From assembly GCA_035711465.1 (NCBI GenBank), contig DASTCC010000435.1, positions 1 through 9,698 on the forward strand: a stretch of DNA of 9,698 bases. The letters run 5' to 3'. The DNA comes from DASTCC01 sp035711465. Its GTDB lineage: Bacteria; Acidobacteriota; Vicinamibacteria; Vicinamibacterales; SCN-69-37. A program made the translations under genes and the position numbers. Of the stretch, positions 1 through 6,457 are shown one piece after another; within the stretch, counting starts at the first letter, position 1; each line of letters opens with the position of its first letter. The notes beneath the pieces are model-generated. The model was not told the DNA's origin and ran no database searches. It worked only from the letters and a program-made list of their open reading frames with translations.

Positions 1-53
1 CCCACGCCGGCCGGTGGCCGCCACGACGCCACGTCGTCTCCTGCCTGGTCAAG

Positions 54-88
54 TTCTCAGTTCTCAGTTCTCAGTTCTAAGTTGACAG
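54..88. repeat. 7-bp tandem repeat array, about five copies
   Basis: The unit TTCTCAG is present three times perfectly (54-60, 61-67, 68-74), then as TTCTAAG (75-81) and TTGACAG (82-88). The last copy contains a perfect TTGACA, so the array runs directly into the -35 box of the promoter called at 82-110. The array lies upstream of the secreted peptidase gene and is not coding as far as I can see. Heptanucleotide short tandem repeats between genes are known from cyanobacteria (STRR sequences). A second heptamer array at 8601-8628 follows the same YYYYSAG pattern. Confidence 0.85.
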
Positions 89-110
89 GGCGTTCTCTCC
101 GTATTGCAAT
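82..110 (+). promoter_or_regulatory. sigma70-like promoter for the S9 peptidase
   Basis: A perfect -35 box TTGACA (82-87) is followed after 17 bases by TGCAAT (105-110), which matches TATAAT at four of six positions. Transcription would start near 117, leaving a short leader that contains the ribosome binding site GGAGG (122-126) and the ATG at 131. The in-frame TTG at 104 falls inside the -10 region, which argues against it as the start codon. No operator-like dyad was recognised. Confidence 0.5.
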
Positions 111-130
111 TGCGCAGTTGCGGAGGACGC

Positions 131-2866
131 ATGCGATCCACCACCCCTGCAGTCACCCCTGAGAACGCGAAGGCGCGCCGCTGGCGTGTAGCCCTGGTCA
201 GCCTGCTGGCCCTCGTGCCGCTGACGCTCGCGGCTCAGATGCCGCAGTCGGCCAACTGGGCCGACGAGATTCTGAAGAAAGAAGGCTACGTTCAGCCGCC
301 GAAGGAGCTGGCCGACGCCGTGCTCGCGCCGCGGCACCTGAACATCACGCTGAGCAGCCTCAGCCCGGACAAGACGCTCTTCCTCGACGAGATCGGCGAC
401 GGCCCGCCGGCGATGGCGGTGTTCGCGACGCCGTATCACGAGCTCGGCGGCGTGTTCGTCGACTACAAGGCCAACCGCGTGCACTCGCTCACGGCGCGCG
501 GCAACGTCGGCATCCAGACGATCTCGGCGGCCGACGGGACCAGGCGCAACATCGCGATCCCGGCCAACGCCAGGGTCAGCGGCGCGCGCTGGTCGCCCGA
601 CGGCAAGTCGATCGCCTACATGGCGCACACGCCCGAGGCGACGCACATCTGGATCACCGACGTCGCGACCAACAAGCCGCGTCAGATCACGAAGACGCCG
701 CTGCTCGCGACCTTCGTCACCAGCTTCGAGTTCGTCAACGGCGGCAAGCAGATCGCCGCGGTGCTGATTCCCGACGGCCGTCGCGCGATGCCGGCCGAAC
801 CGGCGGCGCCGACCGGACCGGAAGTGCGGCTGAGCGACATCGGCGACCGCAACCGGCTGCGCACCTTCCCGAGCCTGATGAGCACGCCGCATCATTTCGA
901 TCTCCTCGAGTACCACACCACCGGACAGATCGCGCTGATCGACGTCGCGACGCAGGCGGTGACCAGGGTCGGCGCGCCGACGATAGTGCGGTCGATCGAC
1001 TTCTCGCCGGACGGCAAGTACGCACGCGTGACCCGGATGACCAAGCCGTTCTCGTACATCGTGCCGGTGAACAACTTCGGCCAGGTCGAAGAGGTGTGGG
1101 ACGGCGCGGGCAAGGCGCTGGCCGAGCTCTCGAAGCGCGAGATCAATCTCGGCGTGCAGAACGACGATCCGCCCGCCGATCCGGCGCAGGCTGGCGGCGG
1201 ACGCGGACGCGGCGGCGCCGGCCAGGCCGGCAAGCGTGAGGTCGCGTGGCGCCCCGACGGCCAGGGCTTCACCTATCTCGAACAGGAGCCAGCGCCCGCG
1301 GGATCCGGCGCCGGCCGCGCCGGACGCGGCGGCCGCGGCGCGAACGCCGACGCCGGCGGCGGCGACGACGCGGCGCAGGGACAGCAGGGACGCGGCCAGC
1401 AGGCGCAGCAGCGGCCGGATCGCGTCTATCAGTGGCTGCCGCCGTTCGACGACGCGAGCAAGAAGGTGATCTACGAGAACAGCGCGCGCATGTCAGGCCA
1501 TCGCTACTCGCCCGACATGAAGATGCTCTTCTACCGCGAGACCCAGGGTCAGAACTGGACGGACTACGCGGTCGACCTGGCGACGCCCACCGAGCGCTTC
1601 ACGCTGCTGCGGCAGCGCAACAACGACTTCTACGCCAATCCCGGAACGATCCTGGCCACCTCGGGCGCGGGCGGCGGCGGCGGACGCGGCGGTGGCGGAC
1701 GCGGCGGCGGCGGGGGCGGCGGCGGCCCGGTGATGATCTCGGCCGACGGCACCAGCGTCTTCTACAGCGGCACGCAGTACGACCGGAAGCCCGACGCGGT
1801 CGCGCCGAAGGCGTTCATCGACAAAGTCAACATCCGCACCGGCGCCAAGGAACGGATCTACGAGAGCAACAACGACGGCGTGTCGGAACGCGTCACCTCG
1901 GTGCTCGACGTCGACGCCAAGCGGTTCGTCATCTCCAGCGAGTCGCCGACAACGGTGCCGCAGCAGTACCTGCTCGACAACGGCAACCGCAAGCGGCTGA
2001 CGAACAACGAAGACATCGCCCCGGATCTGACGGCGGCGCCGAAGCAGCGCTTCACGGTCGAGCGTGCCGACGGCTTCACCTTCCGCGTCACCGTCAATCT
2101 GCCGGCGGGCTACCAGGCCGGGACACGGCTGCCGGCGCTGTTCTGGTTCTACCCGCGCGAGTACTCGACGCAGCAGGCCTACGACGAGCCGGATCGCACC
2201 TACAACAAGAACGCGTTCCAGAACTTCGGCGCGCGCTCGATGGAGTACTTCGTCCGTCTCGGCTACGCGGTGGTCGAGCCCGACTCGCCAATCGTCGGCG
2301 AGGCCGGCGCGATGAACAACAACTACGAGCACGACCTCCGCAACAACCTCGCCGCGGTGATCGACGAGCTCGATCGCCGCGCCCTGGTCGATCGCAACCG
2401 GCTCGCCATCGGCGGCCACAGCTACGGCGCGTTCTCGACCGTCAACGCGATGGTGCACACGCCGTTCTTCAAGGCCGGCATCGCCGGCGACGGCAACTAC
2501 AACCGGACGCTGACGCCGATGGGCTTCCAGAACGAGCGCCGCATCTTCTGGGACGCGCCGAGCGTGTACATCTCGATGTCGCCGTTCTTCCAGGCCAACA
2601 ACCTGACCGGCGCGCTGCTGATGTACCACGGCGCGCACGACCAGAACGTCGGCACCGATCCTGACAACTCGCTCCGCTTGTTCCACGCGCTGAACGGGCT
2701 CGGCAAGACGGTCGCGCTCTACATGTATCCGCTCGAGGACCACGGCCCGGCGACGCGCGAGACGCTGCTCGATCTCTGGGCGCGCTGGGCGGCGTGGCTC
2801 GACAAGTACGTGAAGAACCCGCAGAAGGACGTCAAGCCGGCCGCGAACGGGGGCGGCGGGCGTTAG
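131..2866 (+). CDS. secreted S9 family serine peptidase, glutamyl endopeptidase (S9D) type
   Basis: Predicted exported serine peptidase of 911 residues. The ATG at 131 is preferred over the in-frame TTG at 104 because GGAGG lies at 122-126. Residues about 16-37 form a signal peptide: an Arg/Lys stretch, a Leu/Val-rich core, then LAAQ. A beta-propeller region covers roughly 50-640, with 'SPDGK'-type blade motifs. The C-terminal alpha/beta hydrolase domain (about 650-905) carries the nucleophile in GGHSYGAF (Ser764), Asp837 in HDQNVGT and His871 in EDHGPA, so the catalytic triad is intact. The stretches YPREY, PIVGE and YNRTLTP resemble plant chloroplast and bacterial glutamyl endopeptidases (S9D) from memory; cleavage after Glu is inference. 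Three Gly/Arg-rich inserts interrupt the propeller at about 355-371, 391-428 and 512-532. The gene appears monocistronic, with its own promoter and a strong terminator 38 bases downstream. Confidence 0.93.
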   Translation: MRSTTPAVTPENAKARRWRVALVSLLALVPLTLAAQMPQSANWADEILKKEGYVQPPKELADAVLAPRHLNITLSSLSPDKTLFLDEIGDGPPAMAVFATPYHELGGVFVDYKANRVHSLTARGNVGIQTISAADGTRRNIAIPANARVSGARWSPDGKSIAYMAHTPEATHIWITDVATNKPRQITKTPLLATFVTSFEFVNGGKQIAAVLIPDGRRAMPAEPAAPTGPEVRLSDIGDRNRLRTFPSLMSTPHHFDLLEYHTTGQIALIDVATQAVTRVGAPTIVRSIDFSPDGKYARVTRMTKPFSYIVPVNNFGQVEEVWDGAGKALAELSKREINLGVQNDDPPADPAQAGGGRGRGGAGQAGKREVAWRPDGQGFTYLEQEPAPAGSGAGRAGRGGRGANADAGGGDDAAQGQQGRGQQAQQRPDRVYQWLPPFDDASKKVIYENSARMSGHRYSPDMKMLFYRETQGQNWTDYAVDLATPTERFTLLRQRNNDFYANPGTILATSGAGGGGGRGGGGRGGGGGGGGPVMISADGTSVFYSGTQYDRKPDAVAPKAFIDKVNIRTGAKERIYESNNDGVSERVTSVLDVDAKRFVISSESPTTVPQQYLLDNGNRKRLTNNEDIAPDLTAAPKQRFTVERADGFTFRVTVNLPAGYQAGTRLPALFWFYPREYSTQQAYDEPDRTYNKNAFQNFGARSMEYFVRLGYAVVEPDSPIVGEAGAMNNNYEHDLRNNLAAVIDELDRRALVDRNRLAIGGHSYGAFSTVNAMVHTPFFKAGIAGDGNYNRTLTPMGFQNERRIFWDAPSVYISMSPFFQANNLTGALLMYHGAHDQNVGTDPDNSLRLFHALNGLGKTVALYMYPLEDHGPATRETLLDLWARWAAWLDKYVKNPQKDVKPAANGGGGR

Positions 2867-2904
2867 AGCTTCAGTTAGACATTGAACCTTGGAGCGCAAT
2901 GGAG

Positions 2905-2940
2905 AGCCGTGGAGGCCGAAAGGCTTCCACGGCTTTTCTG
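2905..2940 (+). terminator. intrinsic terminator of the S9 peptidase gene
   Basis: A 13-bp stem (2905-2917 with 2922-2934) is closed by a GAAA tetraloop (2918-2921). All pairs are Watson-Crick except one G-U. The 3' arm runs into TTTTCTG (2934-2940). It lies 38 bases after the stop codon of the S9 peptidase and is a textbook rho-independent terminator for plus-strand transcription. Read from the minus strand there is no comparable T tract, so it probably does not stop the opposing permease transcript. Confidence 0.88.
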
Positions 2941-3235
2941 CTTGTTGAGCCAAAGAAGAAGAGCCAGGACGCCTGCCCTGATTAGAGCTCGATCACGATT
3001 TCAACCATGCAGCACCTGCAGCCCATGCAGGAAGAGCGTCAACGTCCAACGTCTGAGACTCGTCGGTCAGGTGCGGCCCGGAGGGCCGGTCGGATGGAGG
3101 TGAGTGAGCGACTCGCCGTCAGGCTTCAGTACGTATCTTCAAGAGCTCACGAGAGAGAGCAGTTACGCGTCCCCCTGCATGGGCTGCATGTGCTCCATGG
3201 TGAGTCTTTGAGACGCGCATTCGGCCGCTTTCGAG
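2941..3235. other. intergenic region without a supported gene
   Basis: The stretch between the S9 terminator and the permease stop codon holds the inverted-repeat cassette and otherwise no recognisable gene. Plus-strand open frames starting at 2882 and 3007, and minus-strand frames running from about 3426 and 3410 down to 3163 and 3147, have no ribosome binding site or recognisable domains. They are probably chance frames in GC-rich DNA. No T-rich terminator for the minus-strand permease transcript is visible here. Confidence 0.6.
3004..3201. repeat. 198-bp cassette bounded by 28-bp inverted repeats
   Basis: The left arm (3004-3031, plus strand) and right arm (3174-3201, minus strand) match at 26 of 28 positions when one is reverse-complemented. 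Both begin ACCATG and end CCCATGCAGG, and they point inward. The mismatches are C/G at arm position 7 and C/A at position 13. The centre (3032-3173, 142 bases) contains a 6-bp hairpin CGGCCC-GGA-GGGCCG at 3074-3088. I see no transposase and no convincing target-site duplication outside the arms. Candidates are a MITE-like non-autonomous element, a dispersed intergenic repeat or a structured RNA. It sits between the convergent ends of the S9 peptidase and permease genes. Confidence 0.75.
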
Positions 3236-5785
3236 CTATTCCCGCAGGACAACCATCGGATCGATGGCCGCTGCGCGACGCGCTGGAAGCACGGGGGCGA
3301 TGTAGGCGACGGCGGCGAGGGTGATGGCTGCCGCAATGAAGACGCGTGGTTGGGTCGGTGAGACGCCGAACAAGAACGCCTGCGTCGCCAGCGACGCGCC
3401 GAACGCGCATGGCAGGCCTGCCGCAAGACCGAGGAGTACTGTGATCACTGTCTCGCGATGCACGAGCGATCGGACGTCACCGCGATCCGCACCAAGCGCG
3501 ACGCGCACGGCTATCTCGCGGCGACGCTCGGCCGCGCGCCGGGCGGCCAGCCCGTACAGGCCGACCGCCGCCAGCCCAAGCGCGGCGCTGCCGAACACGG
3601 ACGCGACCGTCGCGCGGAAGCGCTCCTGCTCGACGGTCGCGGCCAGCAGTCCCGCCATCGTCGTCGTCGACGTCACGACGATCGTGGAATCGAATCGCCG
3701 GATCTCGTCGCGGATCGCCGGCAGCAGCGCCTCCGCGTCGCCTCCGGTCCGCACCAGCAACGTGCCGAGCGATCGATAGCCCTGCGCGAAGGCATAGACG
3801 ACTGGAAGTTCGGCGGCGCCGTCCTTCTGCGATCGTACATCCGGGACCACGCCGAGGATGTCGTAGGGCGCGACGCCTGCTCCGCTGCCGGAGATGAGCT
3901 GGCGGCCGACCGCATCGCCGTCGAACATCCGGCGCGCCAGGGACTCGGAGACGATCGCTGGCGTCGTCGGCAACGGTTTGCCCCGCTCGGTCATGAAGCG
4001 GTGCACGCGCCGATCGGAGTTCACGAACCGGCGGCCGCGCGCGATCGGAATCTCGAGCGTCTCGAAATAGCGATCGGATACGGACTGAAATCGCACGCCG
4101 ATCTGGTCGGTCTCCGGCCGGCCCGGGAGCCTCACGTTGACGGTCCGCGCTGCGCCCAGGAACGGCGCGCTGCCGGCCCCAGCGACGCGGGTCACGCCAG
4201 GCAGCGCGTCGATCCTGGAGAACGCGGCGTCGAGGTGGAGCCACCAGCCGAGGCTCATGTTCTCTTCGATCTGCCGCCTGATTCGTGTGACCTCTTCCGG
4301 CGTCTGCGATCCGCGCGGGCCGATCCGCTCCTGCGGCCCGGGAACTGTCGTCATCTGAAACGAGACGACGGCCAGTCCCGAAGGATTGAACCCGAGCGGC
4401 TGCGAAGTGACTCGATAGAGCGTCTCGCCGAGCAGGCTGGCGCCGACGACGAGCACGAGGGCGAGTGCCATCTCGAAGGCGACGATCAGCCGATGGCCGA
4501 TCGGTCGGCGGCGGGCGAAATCGCGACTGCCTTCCGTGATTACGGCGATGGCCGGCGTCCGTGCCAGCGCGGACGCCGGTGTCAGACCGAAGACGAAGAG
4601 CGTGGTCAGGCCGGCGCCGAGCGCGAACAGCGCGGCCCGCCGATCCACGTGCACCTCGTCGACGCGCGGCAGGCCGGCCGGCGCGGTGCCGACGAACACC
4701 TGCACCAGCACGTAAGCGAGAAGCAGGCCGGCCGCGGATCCAGCGGCGGCGAGCACGCTATGCTCGACGACGAGCTGCTGCAGCACCCGCCGCTGTCCAC
4801 CGCCGAGCGCGGCGCGAACGGCGTACTCATGGCGCCGGACACGGGCCTCGCCGAGCAGCAGCCCGGCGACGTTCGTGCAGGCCACGAGCAGCAGAACGCC
4901 GGCAGCCGCGAACAGGAGCACCAGCGGGCGTCGCGCCGGACCATAGAGCTCGTCGGTGAGCAACAGTACCTGCGCGCTGGTCGGCTCGCGCGCGTCGACG
5001 CGGGCCAGGATCGCGCTCGCCGCGCTGGTCGCCGCGTCGAGAGACGCGCCAGGCGCGACCGCCGCGAGCACGCGCAGGCTGCCGTTGCCATACGTGCGGC
5101 CGGTCTCCGCGCTGATTCCGACGGGAAACAGGAACTCGGGCGTCGACCCGCCGAACTCGAAGCCGGGCGCCAGGACGCCGACGATGGTCTTCGGCGAGCG
5201 GCCGCCGGTCGAGGCACTCCCGAGCGGCACGCCGAGACCGATCACGTCCGCCCGGCCTCCGAATCGCCGCTGCCATGCTTCGTGCGTGATCAGCACGCTG
5301 TCGGCCGGCCGCCGATCTTCCGCGTCCGTAAACAACCGCCCGTGCACGACGCCGGCGCCGACGAGCGGCAGGAAATTCGACGACACGTCCATCGTCGCGA
5401 CGATCTCGGTGCGATCGTCGCCGAACGTCGTGCCCGATCCGGCTGGCGATCGGACCGGGCGCCAGACGGCGACCTCGGCGAACGTCGCATCGGCGCGGAG
5501 CGCGTCCCAGACGTTGTACGTGACCGGGCCGCGGATCCATGACGCGGCCGCGGCGGGATCGTTCCGGCGATCGGGAAACACCGCGTGCACCACGGCGAGA
5601 CGATCCGGTGCTGGCCACGCCGGCGGCCGCAGCAGCACGGCGTCGACGACGGAGAACAGTGCCGTGGCGGCGCCGATGCCGAGCGCGAGCGTGCCGACGG
5701 CCGTCGCCACGAACGCCGGGCGCCGCCGCCAGCGCCGAAGCGCGTAGCGAAGATCGCGAACGCCGCTGGCCATCAGCCAGGACAT
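3236..5785 (-). CDS. duplicated MacB/FtsX-type ABC transporter permease (ADOP family)
   Basis: Inner-membrane permease of 849 residues with two tandem MacB-like halves. Each half has an N-terminal membrane helix, a MacB-type periplasmic core and a C-terminal three-helix FtsX domain. Half one: DLRYALRRWRRRP followed by a helix at about 25-47, periplasmic region to about 285, helices near 287-311, 343-367 and 384-404. Half two: helix near 432-454, periplasmic region to about 725, helices near 729-748, 779-802 and 815-835, ending ARRAAAIDPMVVLRE. FtsX hallmarks are RRHEYAVRAALGGG (318-330) and RRREIAVRVALGA (754-766). This is the layout of the acidobacterial duplicated orphan permeases. The ATG at 5785 is chosen for its AAGGAG site five bases upstream; longer forms to 5887 overlap the divergent gene. 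No ATPase gene lies beside it, so its energy source and substrate are unknown. No N-terminal prefix domain is present. Confidence 0.92.
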   Translation of the reverse strand: MSWLMASGVRDLRYALRRWRRRPAFVATAVGTLALGIGAATALFSVVDAVLLRPPAWPAPDRLAVVHAVFPDRRNDPAAAASWIRGPVTYNVWDALRADATFAEVAVWRPVRSPAGSGTTFGDDRTEIVATMDVSSNFLPLVGAGVVHGRLFTDAEDRRPADSVLITHEAWQRRFGGRADVIGLGVPLGSASTGGRSPKTIVGVLAPGFEFGGSTPEFLFPVGISAETGRTYGNGSLRVLAAVAPGASLDAATSAASAILARVDAREPTSAQVLLLTDELYGPARRPLVLLFAAAGVLLLVACTNVAGLLLGEARVRRHEYAVRAALGGGQRRVLQQLVVEHSVLAAAGSAAGLLLAYVLVQVFVGTAPAGLPRVDEVHVDRRAALFALGAGLTTLFVFGLTPASALARTPAIAVITEGSRDFARRRPIGHRLIVAFEMALALVLVVGASLLGETLYRVTSQPLGFNPSGLAVVSFQMTTVPGPQERIGPRGSQTPEEVTRIRRQIEENMSLGWWLHLDAAFSRIDALPGVTRVAGAGSAPFLGAARTVNVRLPGRPETDQIGVRFQSVSDRYFETLEIPIARGRRFVNSDRRVHRFMTERGKPLPTTPAIVSESLARRMFDGDAVGRQLISGSGAGVAPYDILGVVPDVRSQKDGAAELPVVYAFAQGYRSLGTLLVRTGGDAEALLPAIRDEIRRFDSTIVVTSTTTMAGLLAATVEQERFRATVASVFGSAALGLAAVGLYGLAARRAAERRREIAVRVALGADRGDVRSLVHRETVITVLLGLAAGLPCAFGASLATQAFLFGVSPTQPRVFIAAAITLAAVAYIAPVLPARRAAAIDPMVVLRE

Positions 5786-5790
5786 CGAAG

Positions 5791-5796
5791 CTCCTT
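5791..5796 (-). promoter_or_regulatory. ribosome binding site fixing the permease start
   Basis: The minus strand reads AAGGAG (5796 to 5791), then the five bases CTTCG, then ATG at 5785. This near-perfect Shine-Dalgarno site decides for the start giving MSWLMASG over the upstream in-frame start at 5887, whose extra 34 residues are Arg-rich, lack a domain and would overlap the divergent gene. Confidence 0.85.
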
Positions 5797-5854
5797 GTCG
5801 ACTTTCCCGGCTATACGACCGCCACCGGTCGTCCGCTTCCGGCCGCCGTCCTGG

Positions 5855-5863
5855 TGCTAGAGT
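5855..5863 (+). promoter_or_regulatory. possible extended -10 promoter for the small secreted protein
   Basis: The sequence TGC-TAGAGT (5855-5863) fits an extended -10 element (TGn followed by a hexamer matching TATAAT at four of six positions). I see no good -35 box 17 bases upstream. Transcription would start near 5870, about ten bases before the ATG at 5880, giving a very short leader. No Shine-Dalgarno site is visible there, so leaderless-type initiation is possible. Confidence 0.3.
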
Positions 5864-5879
5864 CGCGTTCCTCGATCCC

Positions 5880-6449
5880 ATGCGCATGTCCGGCCGTCAG
5901 CTCATCCCGACCCTGCTGGTCTTCTCTCTCGTGGCCGTTTCACCAGAGGCGTCCACCCAGACGGTGCAGGAGCGCCTGAAAGCCTTGGCGCCGCTCGTCG
6001 GCACCTGGGATACCGAAGACGTCTACCGACCCGACTCGCCGACGCCGAGCGTCGAGCGCGGCGTTCGCCGCTGCGTGTTCGCCGTCGCCAACCGCTACGT
6101 CCAATGCATCACCGAAGGCACCAACGCCGCCGGGCGGACGCGCGAGTATCGCTTCTATCTGACCTGGGATGACGACCGCGGCCGCTACACGTTCCTGTCG
6201 TTCTGGAGCAACGTCGGCAACATGAGCCTGACGACGTTCACGATCGACGCCACAGGCAAAGTCTGGGACATCCGCAGTACGACGCCATACGTCGAAAACG
6301 GCGTCGAGACCCGCAGCTGGAGCACGCTGACGTTCGTGACCACGGACACTATCGAGTGGGTCGGCCGCAGCAACGTCTCGAGCGATCCGCCGACGTCATG
6401 GCCGGTGGTTTTCCGGGAGACGTGGAAGCGCCGGGTCGAACGACAGTAG
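5880..6449 (+). CDS. small secreted protein, DUF1579/lipocalin-like
   Basis: A 189-residue protein with a signal peptide at about 1-26: a short basic start, a LLVFSLVAV core, then SPEAST. The mature part begins with a helix (QERLKALAPLVGTW), then alternates short beta-strand-like segments rich in aromatic residues, such as REYRFYLTWDDDRGRYTF and SFWSNVGN. The helix followed by L.GTW and a run of strands resembles DUF1579-like and lipocalin-like barrels. I infer this from pattern and length only, and no ligand can be named. Cys65 and Cys76 are the only cysteines and could form a disulfide outside the cytoplasm. ATGs occur at 5880 and 5886; neither has a clear ribosome binding site. The gene is divergent from the permease with 94 bases between starts, and its stop lies eight bases from the stop of the convergent BRCT-MerR-TPR gene. 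Confidence 0.8.
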   Translation: MRMSGRQLIPTLLVFSLVAVSPEASTQTVQERLKALAPLVGTWDTEDVYRPDSPTPSVERGVRRCVFAVANRYVQCITEGTNAAGRTREYRFYLTWDDDRGRYTFLSFWSNVGNMSLTTFTIDATGKVWDIRSTTPYVENGVETRSWSTLTFVTTDTIEWVGRSNVSSDPPTSWPVVFRETWKRRVERQ

Positions 6450-6457
6450 GTCTCGAT

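Noticed and set aside
1..85. Possible C-terminal end of an upstream gene
   Set aside because: Open plus-strand frames reach stops near 80 and 85, but they run through the heptamer repeats and show no recognisable protein.
54..88. Heptamer array as a CRISPR array
   Set aside because: The units are contiguous and only 7 bases long, with no spacers and no cas genes.
104..130. TTG start nine codons upstream for the S9 peptidase
   Set aside because: It lies in the likely -10 region and has no ribosome binding site, while the ATG at 131 has GGAGG just upstream.
77..916. Minus-strand frame of 279 codons opposite the S9 peptidase 5' end
   Set aside because: No motifs; it overlaps the promoter and signal peptide region of the real gene.
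1493..2953. Long minus-strand frame (486 codons) opposite the S9 peptidase
   Set aside because: Arg/Val/Asp-rich translation with no domain. It is the antisense shadow of a GC-rich gene with an intact catalytic triad.
3163..3198. Eleven-codon minus-strand frame encoding a Met/Gln-rich peptide (MEHMQPMQGDA)
   Set aside because: No ribosome binding site is visible, and the sequence is explained by the inverted-repeat arm. It is mentioned only because both arms begin with ATG.
3458..5542. Plus-strand frame of 694 codons opposite the permease
   Set aside because: Low-complexity Arg/Asp/Ala translation without motifs, wholly inside the permease gene, whose helices and FtsX motifs are clear.
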